Assembly (NCBI RefSeq): GCF_029542205.1 | Contig: NZ_CP113783.1 | Location: 248,001 to 312,000, forward strand | DNA: 64,000 bases | From: Pseudoxanthomonas sp. SE1 | GTDB taxonomy: Bacteria; Pseudomonadota; Gammaproteobacteria; Xanthomonadales; Xanthomonadaceae | Reading direction: 5' to 3' | Shown: positions 17,313-26,967 of the stretch, piece by piece | Position numbering within the stretch: the first letter of the stretch is position 1 | Layout of the letters: every line of letters begins with the position of its first letter | Notes under the pieces: model-generated | What the model was told of the DNA's origin: nothing | Database searches by the model: none | What the model saw: the letters and a program-made list of their open reading frames with translations, nothing else | Position numbers and translations under genes: made by a program

Positions 17313-17966
17313 ATGAAGTCGCCCCTGTTGTGCCTCCCTCTGTTCCTGCTGGCGGCCTGCGCGCCCGAATCGCCTGCGCCTGCCGATACCGCGCCTGCTG
17401 CGCCCGAGTCCGCGGCCACGGAGGCGCCCGCTGCGACCGTGACGCGTCCGGACACCGCTCCCGCGCTGGCACCGCCCTCGTTCGATTGCGCCAAGGCCGC
17501 GAGCGAGGCAGAGAAGCTGGTCTGCACCGACGCCGAACTGGCCGCGCTCGACCGTCAGCTTGCCGCGCGCTACGTGGAAGCGAAGGGCGCCGATCCCGCC
17601 GTGCAGCGCGGCTGGGTGAAGGGGCGCGACGAATGCTGGAAGGCGGACGATGCGCGCCTGTGCGTGCTGGAGTCCTACAGGACCCGCCTGGTCGAGCTGG
17701 CGATCCATGCCCCCGGCGTTGTGGTGCCCAAGGCGGTGGAATACCGCTGCGACGACAACAGCAAGCCGTTCACGATGACCTACTACAACGACCTCGATCC
17801 GCAGGCGGCCGTGATGACATGGGGCAACGACCAGGCCATCGTCTTCCCGCAGCCGGCCGCCAGCGGTGCCAGGTACGGCCGCAGTGGCATCGAGTATCGG
17901 GAACACCAGGGCGAAGCCCGTGTGGACTTCTTCGGCAACAAGCTCAGCTGCCGGCCTGTCCCGTGA
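17313..17966 (+). CDS. LprI/MliC two-domain lysozyme-inhibitor lipoprotein
   Basis: A 217-residue predicted lipoprotein (lipobox LLAAC, about residues 12-16) with an Ala/Pro-rich linker and two domains. The first (about 49-125) is LprI-like with four Cys (FDCAKAASEAEKLVCTD, DECWKADDARLCVLESY). The second (about 138-217) is MliC-like (VEYRCDD, PFTMTYYND, ASGARYGRSGIEY, final LSCRP). Both families inhibit lysozyme or occur in periplasmic inhibitor proteins, so the fusion probably protects peptidoglycan from host or predator lysozyme. The ATG at 17313 follows CGGAG. It is 61 bp after the kinase gene on the same strand and may be co-expressed with it. Confidence 0.83.
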   Translation: MKSPLLCLPLFLLAACAPESPAPADTAPAAPESAATEAPAATVTRPDTAPALAPPSFDCAKAASEAEKLVCTDAELAALDRQLAARYVEAKGADPAVQRGWVKGRDECWKADDARLCVLESYRTRLVELAIHAPGVVVPKAVEYRCDDNSKPFTMTYYNDLDPQAAVMTWGNDQAIVFPQPAASGARYGRSGIEYREHQGEARVDFFGNKLSCRPVP

Positions 17967-17974
17967 CCATGAGG

Positions 17975-17995
17975 GAAGGACGCCAGGCGTCCTTC
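17975..17995. terminator. Bidirectional hairpin terminator between lprI/mliC and DUF3011 genes
   Basis: GAAGGACGCC and GGCGTCCTTC form a near-perfect hairpin directly after the stop at 17966 and before the convergent gene ending at 18018. A short pyrimidine run TTCCTCC follows on the + strand. Confidence 0.65.
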
Positions 17996-18017
17996 TTCCT
18001 CCACGGATGTACGCCTT

Positions 18018-18683
18018 TCAGCGAACGCGGCGGTAGCGCACCTCGTTGTGGCGGTCACCGACCTGCGAGGTGACCAGACCGTCGCGGGACTGGTCGATGT
18101 CGAAGGTGGTGTTGCCCACGTTGAGCCGGCCGTCGTTGATCCAGCCATTCACGGTCTGGCCGCCGGAACGGGCTCTTGCGCGGCCATCGGAGTCGATCGT
18201 CAGGGTCACGTCGCTGTTGTACATCGGGTTGTAGCCTTCGAACGTGCCGATCATCCAGCCCGGGACATAGGACGTATGCCGCGGCCCCTGGTAACGGTCG
18301 TCGTCGTACTTGTCGTCCTTCTTGTCCGCGTTGGCGGCGATGGCGCCGAGGATGGCCGCGCCGATGAGGACCCCGGCCGCCACCTTGGCATCCTTGTTGC
18401 CGTCATGATGGCCGGACGAACTCGTGTGCACGCGGAAGGTCGCGCGGCAGCCGTCGTCCACCCAGATCTCGCGGCGGTTGTAGTCCCAGCTGCGGCCTTG
18501 GACGCACGAGGTGCTGGACAACTGGCGGTCCAGGGTGACGTAGGCCGATGTGGAGATCGGGCAACTCTGGTAGCGGTCGTTGCGGCTTTCGCAGGTGACG
18601 TAGTCATCGTCGGCCCGGGCTTCGGAGCCCCAGAGGCCGGCGCCGGCCAGGCAGAGGTACAGAATGGTGCGCGTGCATTCCAT
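18018..18683 (-). CDS. DUF3011 secreted protein
   Basis: A 221-residue exported protein of unknown function. A signal peptide (MECTRTILYLCLAGAGLWGS, cleavage near ARA-DD) precedes a DUF3011 domain with regularly spaced Cys and aromatic residues: YVTCESRNDRYQSCPI, VTLDRQLSSTSCVQGRSWDY and EIWVDDGCRATFRV. A short hydrophobic glycine/alanine stretch (VAAGVLIGAAILGAIAANA) in the middle could be a membrane or amyloid-like segment. A charged DKKDDKYDDDRYQG stretch follows, then a beta-rich C-terminal domain. The ATG at 18683 follows GAGG. DUF3011 proteins are common in xanthomonads, often in several copies; the role is not known. Confidence 0.82.
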   Translation of the reverse strand: MECTRTILYLCLAGAGLWGSEARADDDYVTCESRNDRYQSCPISTSAYVTLDRQLSSTSCVQGRSWDYNRREIWVDDGCRATFRVHTSSSGHHDGNKDAKVAAGVLIGAAILGAIAANADKKDDKYDDDRYQGPRHTSYVPGWMIGTFEGYNPMYNSDVTLTIDSDGRARARSGGQTVNGWINDGRLNVGNTTFDIDQSRDGLVTSQVGDRHNEVRYRRVR

Positions 18684-18775
18684 GACGGACCCTCGGTTGA
18701 TGGGATGGCGTGATGCGGTTCCCTTGCCGCGAACGCGACAATACCCGTTCATACGTGAAAGGTGATGCGCGTGGA

Positions 18776-20005
18776 TCAGCCGTTGATCCGACGGGCCTGC
18801 TGCACGGCGGCAACCCGTGCGGCGCGGATGGCGTCGCCGATCTGCGGGCCGGTCATGCCGTCACAGGCCACGTCGCGGGTGCTGACCTGCCGGGCCGCCT
18901 GGTGCAGGCGTACCAGTTCCCGGCCCTGCGGATAGTCCGCCTCTGCATGGTCGCCACGTCCGCGCTTGTCCGCCTCGCAGACCGTGGCCAGCCACGGAAT
19001 GCGCTCGGGTCGGCGGAAGGCATCGCAGCGCGTGAGCAGCTCCACGACCGTGGCATCGCGCAGTTCTGCCAGGCGATGCACGTTGAGATGCTCGCGGCAC
19101 GCCATCACCGCCAGCTCGCGGTAGTCGGCGGGGACCTTCAGGCGCTCGCACAGGGCCAGCACGGGCTTGACGCCGGCGTGTTCGTGCCCGATGTGCTTCG
19201 GCAACATGTCGGCCGGCGTCAAGGCCTTGCCCAGGTCGTGGGTCAACGCGGCGAATCCGATGCACGCATCACCGGGCGCGAGGCGTGCGGCCATGTCGCT
19301 GACCATCTCCTGGTGCACGCCCGTGTCCACTTCCGGGTGGTACTCCGCGCGCTGCGGAACACCGTACAGCGCATCCACCTCGGGCAGCACCACGGCCAGC
19401 GCTCCGCAGGCACGCAGCGTGGAAAGGAAGGCGGAAGGCTTCGTGGACGCCAGCGCGCGTTTGAGTTCCTGCCACACCCGCTCCGGCACCAGTGCGTCGA
19501 GCTCGCCACTGGCGACCAGTTCGCGCATCAGCGCCATCGTCTCCGGTGCGATGGTGAAACCCAGCGATGCGAAGCGTGCCATGAATCGCGCCGCGCGCAG
19601 CACGCGCAGGGGGTCTTCGATGAAGGCCTGGCTCACGTGCCGCAGCACGCGCGCGTCGATGTCGCGCGCGCCGCCATACGGATCCACCAGCGTCCCATCG
19701 GCGTCCTGCGCGATGGCATTGAGCGTGAAGTCGCGCCGCTGCAGGTCGTCTTCCAGCGTCACGGATGGATCGGCATCGACCACGAAACCACGATAGCCCC
19801 GTCCACTCTTGCGTTCCGTGCGCGCGAGCGCGTACTCCTCGCCCGTATCGGGGTGCAGGAACACCGGGAAGTCGCGCCCGACCGCCTTGAATCCCTGCGC
19901 CTCCATCGCCGCCTGGGTGGCACCGACCACGACCCAGTCGCGGTCGCCGGGTGCCAGCCCCAGCAACCGGTCGCGCACCGCGCCGCCGACGAGATAGATC
20001 TTCAT
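18776..20005 (-). CDS. cca: CCA tRNA nucleotidyltransferase with HD domain
   Basis: A 409-residue class II nucleotidyltransferase that adds or repairs the 3' CCA of tRNAs. The head has [22 protein letters not shown] (catalytic DxD) and [11 protein letters not shown]. The neck has [16 protein letters not shown]. The C-terminal half carries an HD phosphohydrolase motif ([10 protein letters not shown]), as in Escherichia coli Cca, where it gives phosphatase and phosphodiesterase activities. Length is close to the E. coli protein. The start at 20005 (MKIYLVGG) matches the family start; the frame upstream is open but crosses a repeat. It stands alone, with the DUF3011 gene 92 bp downstream. Confidence 0.95.
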   Translation of the reverse strand: MKIYLVGGAVRDRLLGLAPGDRDWVVVGATQAAMEAQGFKAVGRDFPVFLHPDTGEEYALARTERKSGRGYRGFVVDADPSVTLEDDLQRRDFTLNAIAQDADGTLVDPYGGARDIDARVLRHVSQAFIEDPLRVLRAARFMARFASLGFTIAPETMALMRELVASGELDALVPERVWQELKRALASTKPSAFLSTLRACGALAVVLPEVDALYGVPQRAEYHPEVDTGVHQEMVSDMAARLAPGDACIGFAALTHDLGKALTPADMLPKHIGHEHAGVKPVLALCERLKVPADYRELAVMACREHLNVHRLAELRDATVVELLTRCDAFRRPERIPWLATVCEADKRGRGDHAEADYPQGRELVRLHQAARQVSTRDVACDGMTGPQIGDAIRAARVAAVQQARRING

Positions 20006-20052
20006 GCCGGCATGATGCCGGATTGGTGCGTCCATCGTCTGCTTTCGACCCC

Positions 20053-20188
20053 TGTAGGAGCGACGTGAGTCGCGACCGGAAAAGCGGAACGATGTGACGC
20101 TTGATAGAGCGACTGCCCCTGACTCGCAGGGGAGCGTCCGCACACCTCTGGGCGCAAGGGGGGCGGTCGCGACTGACGTCGCTCCTAT
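20053..20188. repeat. GTAG-type REP pair, GCGAC core (cca-slt intergenic)
   Basis: TGTAGGAGCGACGTGAGTCG at the left and its near-inverse (ending GACGTCGCTCCTAT) at the right enclose about 90 bp. Each arm is itself a hairpin GCGAC-loop-GTCGC. The same core is at 55177-55319. The pair fits the REP/REPIN layout (two palindromes facing each other) described for Stenotrophomonas GTAG elements. Confidence 0.8.
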
Positions 20189-20205
20189 AAGGAGCGCACC
20201 CGCCT

Positions 20206-22167
20206 TCAGCTCTTCGGCATCTGCGCCGTCGGGCAAGTGAAGGCTTTGCGCTTGGCCTGTACGCGTCCCATCATCCGGTCGGTCACCGGCAGGGCGGTGC
20301 CGTTGAGTCGCCAGTCGTAGATCACGCTGAAGGCGAGCACGCGCGCCACGTACTCACGGGTTTCCTTGTAGCTGATGGTCTCGATCCAGATGTCGGGATC
20401 GAAGCCCGGCCGCTGCGACTGCCAGCGTGCGGTCGGTGTCGGACCGGCGTTGTAGGCGGCGATGGCGATGTAGGGCACGCCGTACTTGTCCTCCATCTCG
20501 CGCAGGTAGGCGGTGCCGATGGCGATGTTGGTGTCCGAGTCGTACAGGCTCGCCGCGCCCGCATACGGGATGCCCCATCGCTTGGCAACGCCGGCGCCCG
20601 TGCCGGGGAGCACCTGCATCAGCCCCATGGCGTTGGCGCCGGAGCGCGCCTTCGGGTTGAAGATGCTCTCGGCGCGGATCTCGGCCGCGACCCAGGCCGG
20701 ATCGATGCTGTGCCTGGTTGCTTCGCGCTTGATGGTCTCGTCGTGGTGCAACGGGAAGCGGAGCGCATACAGGCGCTGCTCGTCCGGCTGCCTGCCGAGC
20801 GAGAACACGGCGCGGTCGAACCAGCCGTTGTCGCGCGCCACCTCTACCGCGATACGGCGCTGGGTATCGTCGAAGCGCGACAGCGCCTCGTTCCATTCGG
20901 CAGTCGCCCAACCGGGACGTTCCAGTTGCCACAGCTCCATCGCGCGGACGATGGCCGGATCGCGCGCGACGATCTGCTTTGCGGTGGCGGGATCATTCGG
21001 GATCCAGGCGCACAGCGCGTAGGGCTGCTCCAGGCGGTCGGCCGCCAGGAAGCCATGGAACGTGGGGCTGGCGGCGGTCTCCCGGAACAGGCGTTGCGCG
21101 CTGGCGCGGTCGCCGGTCTTCTCGGACATGCGCGCTTCGAAATAACGCCAGCGCGAATCCGCGCGCTGTGCAGGCGGCATCTTCTTCAACGCCGCCAGCG
21201 CGGCCGGCCAGTCACCGCGCGACAGGGCGTCGCGCACGCGCCATTCGTGCAGGCGTTCGTCGTAGGCGGACTCGGGCACGTTGCCCAGCCGGCGCGCGGA
21301 ATCCGGCCCATACGAGGCGACCGTCCACAGCGCAATCTGGTACAGCACCTGTCCGCGCTCGGATTCGCCCATCCCCAACGCATCGGCGTATTGCGGCAAC
21401 AGACGCTCGGCGGTGTCGGGATCGTTCTGGGCCAGCCTGGCCAGTCCATGCGCGGCCATCCGCCGGCTGCGCTCGGTCTTCGGCCAGTTCAACGCGCGCG
21501 GATGGATGGCGTCGATGAAGGCGGCGTAGTCGGCGGCCAGCGCGGCGTCCTCCGCGGGAAGTCCGCGGGCAGCCGAGCGCATCACGCCGGTCTGGCGTTC
21601 CGCGGCGGCCGCCTCGATGCGTTCCCAGCGCAGCGCGGGGGCAAGTCCGCCCTGGCTCGCGAGCAGATTGAAGACCGGATCGCAGCCATCGGGCAGCGAC
21701 TTCGCGCCCTTGCGCCAGATCGCCTGTGCCTGCTGCGTCCACGCGGCATCGGTGCGGCCGGTGGCTTGGCGTGCCTGCAGGTGTGCGCATTGCAGGGCGA
21801 GGTTCTCGGTGGGCTTCCACGCGGCGAGAAACGTGGGCCACTCCTGGCGCCGCGCCAATGCCGCCAGCCACAGGGAACGGAATTGTTCGGCCACGGCCTG
21901 GCCTTCATGGCGTTTCAGGAAGGCCTGCGCCTGCTGAGTCGACACCGTGTCGATCTGGCGGCGCAGCGAGGCGAATTCGACCCAGCCAGACAACGGATGA
22001 CGGGAGAGGGCGGACGACGCAGCACCATCGAGGCGACCGGCTTCCGCTGCAGCGAGCGCGTCGCGGACGACAGGACGTTGGGTGTCGAGCGATTGCGCGC
22101 GCGATATCGGCGCGATGCACAGGCCCGCGAGGGCAGCGAGTACGATGACAGGGGGGATGCGAATCAT
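20206..22167 (-). CDS. slt: Soluble lytic murein transglycosylase
   Basis: A 653-residue periplasmic enzyme that cleaves peptidoglycan between MurNAc and GlcNAc with formation of 1,6-anhydroMurNAc. The signal peptide ([20 protein letters not shown], cleavage near SRA-QS) is followed by a long helical superhelix domain and a C-terminal goose-type lysozyme domain. The catalytic Glu is in [15 protein letters not shown], followed by [27 protein letters not shown] and AIAAYNAGP. The length matches Slt70. The start at 22167 is the only ATG giving a signal peptide. The GTAG repeat pair ends 17 bp beyond the stop codon. Confidence 0.95.
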   Translation of the reverse strand: MIRIPPVIVLAALAGLCIAPISRAQSLDTQRPVVRDALAAAEAGRLDGAASSALSRHPLSGWVEFASLRRQIDTVSTQQAQAFLKRHEGQAVAEQFRSLWLAALARRQEWPTFLAAWKPTENLALQCAHLQARQATGRTDAAWTQQAQAIWRKGAKSLPDGCDPVFNLLASQGGLAPALRWERIEAAAAERQTGVMRSAARGLPAEDAALAADYAAFIDAIHPRALNWPKTERSRRMAAHGLARLAQNDPDTAERLLPQYADALGMGESERGQVLYQIALWTVASYGPDSARRLGNVPESAYDERLHEWRVRDALSRGDWPAALAALKKMPPAQRADSRWRYFEARMSEKTGDRASAQRLFRETAASPTFHGFLAADRLEQPYALCAWIPNDPATAKQIVARDPAIVRAMELWQLERPGWATAEWNEALSRFDDTQRRIAVEVARDNGWFDRAVFSLGRQPDEQRLYALRFPLHHDETIKREATRHSIDPAWVAAEIRAESIFNPKARSGANAMGLMQVLPGTGAGVAKRWGIPYAGAASLYDSDTNIAIGTAYLREMEDKYGVPYIAIAAYNAGPTPTARWQSQRPGFDPDIWIETISYKETREYVARVLAFSVIYDWRLNGTALPVTDRMMGRVQAKRKAFTCPTAQMPKS

Positions 22168-22228
22168 GGCGGGGACTATACCCAAGCCGGCTGAACCTCC
22201 CTGTAGACGGACGATGACGAGGTGATGC

Positions 22229-23026
22229 GTGGAGGGTGTGTGGATTTTCCCTGTGCTGGGCGTGCTGGCCGGCATCCTGGCGGGGCTGCTCGGCATCGGG
22301 GGTGGCCTGGTGCTGGTGGCCGCACTCGCGTGGATATTGCCGATGCACGGCATTCCGAAAGAAGCCGCGATGCACGCGGCGCTCGCCAGTTCATTGGCAA
22401 GCATCGTGCTGACGGCCACGTCGTCCGCATACGCGCACCATCGCCGCAGCAGTGTGTTGTGGCCCACGGTGGCGTGGATGGTGCCGGGCCTGCTGCTGGG
22501 CGGTTGGGCCGGCAGCGGCCTGGCGGTGTACCTGGATGACGACGTGCTGCGCTGGATCGTGGCCGGCTATTGCTTCATCGCAGGTGCGCAGATGCTGACC
22601 GGCGGCAATGCACACCCCGAAGGGCGTGGCGTGCCCGCCCCGCGTGGCGCCGGCATGAGCGCGGCGGGCACGGTGATCGGTGCGGTATCGGCGGTGGTCG
22701 GCATCGGGGGCGGCAGCATGACGGTGCCGCTGCTGGTGTGGCGCGGCGTGCAGCCGGTGCGCGCGGTCGGCACGTCCAGTGCCTGCGGCGTGGCCATCGG
22801 TCTGGCAAGTGCAGCGGGTTATGCGCTGCATGCGCCGCCGGGCGCGTTGCCGGCGCATGCGGTGGGTTACATCTATCTGCCAGCCGCGATCGGGGTGGCT
22901 GTCGCCTCCGTCCTGGCCGCACCCTACGGCACGCGACTGGCGCATCGCATCGGCGGCAAAGCATTGAAGCGGGTGTTCGCCGTCTTCATGGTGGTGATGG
23001 GCATGGCGATCATCGCCAGTGGCTGA
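22229..23026 (+). CDS. TauE/SafE-family membrane permease
   Basis: A 265-residue inner-membrane protein with about eight hydrophobic segments and the two-fold repeat of the TauE/SafE family. Each half carries a glycine-rich helix: LAGILAGLLGIGGGLVLVAA near the N-terminus and AVSAVVGIGGGSMTVPLLVW in the middle. Members export sulfite, sulfoacetate or related anions; the substrate here is not apparent. The start is GTG at 22229 after a GACGAGG ribosome site. It diverges from slt, leaving a 61-bp promoter region. Confidence 0.85.
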   Translation: MEGVWIFPVLGVLAGILAGLLGIGGGLVLVAALAWILPMHGIPKEAAMHAALASSLASIVLTATSSAYAHHRRSSVLWPTVAWMVPGLLLGGWAGSGLAVYLDDDVLRWIVAGYCFIAGAQMLTGGNAHPEGRGVPAPRGAGMSAAGTVIGAVSAVVGIGGGSMTVPLLVWRGVQPVRAVGTSSACGVAIGLASAAGYALHAPPGALPAHAVGYIYLPAAIGVAVASVLAAPYGTRLAHRIGGKALKRVFAVFMVVMGMAIIASG

Positions 23027-23035
23027 CGCCGGGAT

Positions 23036-23084
23036 TTTCTACACGCATTTACTTGTTAATCATCGTGACGGCGGTGTGTAGAAA
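23036..23084. promoter_or_regulatory. AT-rich region with 9-bp inverted repeat upstream of TonB receptor
   Basis: TTTCTACAC at 23036-23044 and GTGTAGAAA at 23076-23084 are perfect inverses 31 bp apart. The whole stretch 23033-23200 is strikingly AT-richer than its surroundings. It may be a regulator site for the downstream TonB receptor or a weak terminator of the TauE gene. No known regulator motif is recognised. Confidence 0.4.
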
Positions 23085-23239
23085 CTCGATGTAAATATGT
23101 TTATATCCAGATAATCGCCGTTACCTTTTTCAAAACGGTGACTTGTTTCCGTTGTGGGTGTTTTACCGATTCTTTACAACGATGGGCAAGCCGCTTTAGG
23201 CATCGGCCGCGCGGCCCAACCCTTCCGGAGAGAGAATCC

Positions 23240-26080
23240 ATGAACGCACGCCGCCACAAACTGGCTTCGGCCATACAACTCGCAGTGCTTCTCGCGTTGC
23301 CCGCCACCGTCCTGGCCCAGGAGGCCACCACGCTGGACACGGTCACCGTGACCGGCAGCCGCATCAAGCGCGCCGAGATGGAGGGCCGCGTACCGGTGCA
23401 GACGCTGTCGCGCGAAGACATCGAGCGTTCCGGCCTGACCTCCATCGGCGACATCCTGCAGGAACTCACCGGTTCCGGTTCGGCCCTCAACACCAAGTTC
23501 AACTCCTCCGGCAACTTCGGCTTCTCGCCCAATGGCGATGGTGTGGGCGCCGGCTCGGCACAGGTGGACCTGCGCAACCTGGGCCCGAAGCGCGTGCTGG
23601 TGCTGGTGGACGGGATGCGCTGGGTCAACGAGTCGTCGGCTTCCGGTGTTTCCGCGGCGGTCGATCTCAACACCATTCCGCTGGCGCTGGTGGAGCGCAT
23701 CGAAGTGCTCGAAGACGGCGCGTCGTCGCTGTACGGTTCCGATGCCATCGCCGGTGTGGTCAACATCATCACCCGGCGAAACTTCGATGGCGGGCAGGTC
23801 ACGCTCAACTACGGCCAGTACGACAAGGGTGACGGCGAGATCACCGGTGCCGATTTTGCGTGGGGCTTCGACACCGAGCGCAGCAACCTGTTCCTGAGCC
23901 TGAGCTACACCGAGCAGAAGGAGGTCAGCTCGGCGGACCGCTACATCTCTTCCATTCCGATCCAGGGCGGCAGCTCGCGCATCCTCGGCGGCCGCTACGC
24001 CTTCACGGATCCGAACGGCAACGAGTACGACCTGTCGGTGAAGCCCGGACAGACCAACCCTGTCTATACGCCCAACCTGCCGGACTGCGCTTCGGGTGTT
24101 GCGCGCACGGACGGGTTCCAGTGCTTCGACTTCGGACGCGATGCCTTCAACTATGCGCCGTACAACCTGCTCATCACGCCGTCCAAGCGCATGGGCGTGT
24201 TCGGTCAGTACCGCTTCTCGATCACCGAGCAGCTGAATTTCTATGCGAAAGCGCTGTACAACCGTCGCGAATCCACCAACCAGGCGGCACCGGAGCCGAT
24301 CGACCTCGGGCCCGGCGCGGGCACCAGCTACACGGCCGACCTGGTCATACCGGCCAACCATCCCTACAACCCGTTCGGCTTCGATCTGGTGGGTGGGCCC
24401 GGCGGCAACATCGGCACCATCCGCCGTCGCCCCCTGGAAGGCGGTCCCCGCATTTTCGAGCAGGAGGTCGATACGCAGTACATCGCGGCCGGGCTCGAAG
24501 GTTCCTTCGGCGGCGAGCGCCAGTTCTTCTGGGACGTCAACGCGGCCTTCAGCAAGAACGAAGCGGACCAGACCAATCACGGCAGCTACAACGCGCGCAA
24601 CATCGCCACGGCCCTGGGCGATCCCGCGGTCTGCGCGGCCACGAATGGGTGTACCCCGCTGGATATCTTCGGCTTCGACACCATCACGCCCGCGATGCTC
24701 GCCTACATCAGCCCCTTGTTCCGCGATCGCAGCGAGCAGAAGCTGACCCAGGTCACCGCCAATCTGAGCGGCGCGCTGTTCCCGGCATGGGCGGGTGATG
24801 TGGAGTTCGCGGCGGGCGTCGAGTACCGCAAGTACGAAGGCAGCTACAACCCGGATCCGCAGACGGTGGCCGGCGAGTACAACGGCGTGCCGTCGCTGCC
24901 GACATCCGGCGAGTACGACGTCAATGAAGCGTACGTGGAATTGAACGTGCCGCTGTACGCGCAACAGGATGGCGCGGGCAAGCTCGACCTGAGCCTGGCT
25001 GGCCGCTATTCGGACTACTCGACCTTCGGCGGCGAGTTCACGCCGAAGTACGGCCTGCGCTGGCAGGTGGCCGAGGACCTGGTGCTGCGCGCGACGTATG
25101 CGGAAGGGTTCCGCGCGCCGTCGATCGGTGAGCTGTACGGCTCGCAGAGCCGCTTCGATGCCCTGCTGGTAGATCCTTGCCTGGTACCGCCCAGCGCACC
25201 GGCCGGCTCCGTCGCGCCGGTCGCATGCCCGGGCGTGCCGGTGGGCGCACGGCAGAATGATCCGCAGATCCCGGTGCTGACCGGCGGCAACCCGGACCTG
25301 CAGCCTGAAACCGCGCGCAGCTTCAGTGCCGGACTGGTGTTCAGTCCTTCGTTCGCGGAAGACGTGGCATGGTCGGACAAGCTGGACTTCGAGGTGACGT
25401 ACTACCGGCACAACCTGGAAGGCGCCATCCAGGCCATCGACGCGCAGACGCAGCTGGATCTGTGTGCGACCACGCAGGATCCGCAGTACTGCACCGGCAT
25501 CAACCGACTGGCATCGGGCGAGATCGATACCTTCGCCAACTTCCTGATCAATCTCGGCTCGATCAAGACGGATGGCTGGGATGCGGACGTGTTCTGGACG
25601 TTGCCGGAGAGCTCGATCGGCCGCTTCAAGCTGAGCTGGCAGAACACCATCGTGACCCGTTACGAAGCCCGCGGTGCGGGTGGCCAGTTGCAGCCACAGG
25701 CCCCGGGCATCGTGGTCAACGACACCGCGATCCCCGAGTGGACGTCGACCGCGACGCTGGACTGGAAGCTGGGCAACTGGAATGCCGCGTGGAGCATCCG
25801 CCACCTGTCCGAGATGGAGGAAGCCTGCCTGGCCGCGGATCCGTCCGCGTTCTGCGACACGCCGACCCGCAACACGCTGGCCGCCACGACCTACCACGAC
25901 CTGCAACTGGGCTATGAGTTCGAATGGTTCAAGGGCCTGCAGCTGACCGGCGGTGTCAACAACGTGTTCGACGAGGACCCGCCGGTGTGCACGTCGTGCT
26001 CGCTCAACGGCTATGAAGCTTCGACCTACGATATCCCGGGCGGACGTTTCTTCTACGTGCGGGCCAATCTGCGGTTCTGA
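23240..26080 (+). CDS. TonB-dependent outer-membrane receptor
   Basis: A complete 946-residue receptor. Signal peptide [20 protein letters not shown] with cleavage after VLA-Q; TonB box [11 protein letters not shown] (about residues 32-42); plug domain with [40 protein letters not shown] and GVVNIITRR; then a 22-strand-type barrel ending in Phe (FYVRANLRF). Two disulfide-type Cys pairs are seen in extracellular loops (LPDCAS...QCFDF and DPCLVPP...ACPG). The ATG at 23240 follows CCGGAGAGAG. It stands alone, with its own AT-rich promoter region and a downstream terminator. No neighbour points to the ligand; plug features resemble receptors for peptides or carbohydrates in xanthomonads. Confidence 0.93.
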   Translation: MNARRHKLASAIQLAVLLALPATVLAQEATTLDTVTVTGSRIKRAEMEGRVPVQTLSREDIERSGLTSIGDILQELTGSGSALNTKFNSSGNFGFSPNGDGVGAGSAQVDLRNLGPKRVLVLVDGMRWVNESSASGVSAAVDLNTIPLALVERIEVLEDGASSLYGSDAIAGVVNIITRRNFDGGQVTLNYGQYDKGDGEITGADFAWGFDTERSNLFLSLSYTEQKEVSSADRYISSIPIQGGSSRILGGRYAFTDPNGNEYDLSVKPGQTNPVYTPNLPDCASGVARTDGFQCFDFGRDAFNYAPYNLLITPSKRMGVFGQYRFSITEQLNFYAKALYNRRESTNQAAPEPIDLGPGAGTSYTADLVIPANHPYNPFGFDLVGGPGGNIGTIRRRPLEGGPRIFEQEVDTQYIAAGLEGSFGGERQFFWDVNAAFSKNEADQTNHGSYNARNIATALGDPAVCAATNGCTPLDIFGFDTITPAMLAYISPLFRDRSEQKLTQVTANLSGALFPAWAGDVEFAAGVEYRKYEGSYNPDPQTVAGEYNGVPSLPTSGEYDVNEAYVELNVPLYAQQDGAGKLDLSLAGRYSDYSTFGGEFTPKYGLRWQVAEDLVLRATYAEGFRAPSIGELYGSQSRFDALLVDPCLVPPSAPAGSVAPVACPGVPVGARQNDPQIPVLTGGNPDLQPETARSFSAGLVFSPSFAEDVAWSDKLDFEVTYYRHNLEGAIQAIDAQTQLDLCATTQDPQYCTGINRLASGEIDTFANFLINLGSIKTDGWDADVFWTLPESSIGRFKLSWQNTIVTRYEARGAGGQLQPQAPGIVVNDTAIPEWTSTATLDWKLGNWNAAWSIRHLSEMEEACLAADPSAFCDTPTRNTLAATTYHDLQLGYEFEWFKGLQLTGGVNNVFDEDPPVCTSCSLNGYEASTYDIPGGRFFYVRANLRF

Positions 26081-26102
26081 GATATCGCGTTGTCCGCAGA
26101 GC

Positions 26103-26130
26103 GAAGAAGCCGGCGTTTGCCGGCTTCTTC
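26103..26130. terminator. Perfect 12-bp stem terminator between TonB receptor and nuclease-fold gene
   Basis: GAAGAAGCCGGC and GCCGGCTTCTTC pair perfectly around a GTTT loop. It lies 22 bp after the receptor stop and serves two convergent genes, so it likely works in both directions. Confidence 0.8.
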
Positions 26131-26173
26131 CTGTGGCGTGCCGCGATCCTTGGCCCGGGCATCCGGCGCCGTA

Positions 26174-26944
26174 TCAGCGCAACGCGATGTCCGGCACGTC
26201 GATGTCCATCGCCAAGGCTAGATGGTCAGAATTCGCTGCGGGCATGGCGCGGGCGTTGTCGGTGCGCAGGCCTTCGCTGACCAGGATGTGGTCGATGGCA
26301 CGCTGCGGGCGCCAACTGGGGAACGTGGGCACGCAGAATGCCGGTGGGCGCAGGCGGGTGCGCTTGTAGAGCAGTTCCATTTCCGGCGTATCGGGCACGC
26401 AGTTGAAGTCGCCCATCAGCACCGCATGCGGATGGTCCGACAGCAGTTCGCCGATGAAGGCCAATTGCGAGCGACGCGAGTTGGCACCCAGCGACAGGTG
26501 CGCGACGGCAACCGTGAGCCCTTCGCCACCTTCGCCGAAGCGCGCCATCAGCACGCCGCGGCCGCTGATGCGGCCGGGCAGGCTGTGGTCGGTGACTTCC
26601 ACCGGTTCAAGTTTGCTGAGCAGGCCGTTGGCGCTGCCGGCGACCCGCGCGACATTGCGGTTGGGCTGGTGCGTCCAGTAGTCGAAGCCGGCGCGCTCGG
26701 CCAGGTAATGCGTCTGGTTGGTGAAGCCCGAGCGCAGGCTGCCGGGATCGGCCTCCTGCAGGCCGACGATATCGTGCTCTCCGGCCAGCTGCGCGATCAG
26801 GTCCAGGCTGCCGCGCTTGTTGCCCGCCGGCAGCGCATGCGACCAGCTGCGGGTCACATAGTCGCTGTAGCGGCGGGTGCTGGAGCCGGCCTGGATGTTG
26901 GCGCTGAGCAGCCGCAGCCGCCGCGTGGCCGGAGCGTCGATCAT
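26174..26944 (-). CDS. Endonuclease/exonuclease/phosphatase-family protein
   Basis: A 256-residue protein of the DNase I-like EEP fold. Motifs in order: RLLSANIQAG, VGLQEADPGSLRSG (metal-binding Glu), VAVAHLSLGANSR, VLMGDFNCVPDTPE (Asp/Asn catalytic pair), RAIDHILVSEGL and NSDHLALAMDI (catalytic His). No signal peptide is seen, so it is probably cytoplasmic. Substrate could be a nucleic acid, phosphoinositide or other phosphodiester. It lies 23 bp downstream of a dsbA-like gene on the same strand and could be the last gene of that run. The start at 26944 (MIDAPATRR) is the first ATG after that gene. Confidence 0.85.
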   Translation of the reverse strand: MIDAPATRRLRLLSANIQAGSSTRRYSDYVTRSWSHALPAGNKRGSLDLIAQLAGEHDIVGLQEADPGSLRSGFTNQTHYLAERAGFDYWTHQPNRNVARVAGSANGLLSKLEPVEVTDHSLPGRISGRGVLMARFGEGGEGLTVAVAHLSLGANSRRSQLAFIGELLSDHPHAVLMGDFNCVPDTPEMELLYKRTRLRPPAFCVPTFPSWRPQRAIDHILVSEGLRTDNARAMPAANSDHLALAMDIDVPDIALR

Positions 26945-26967
26945 GGAAGTGGGGGCTTCCGTGGCGT

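Noticed and set aside
23174..25906. A 910-codon open frame antisense to the TonB receptor
   Set aside because: It is the mirror frame of a clear receptor gene in high-GC DNA. It is rich in Arg, Val and Gly with no domain pattern, and has no ribosome site.
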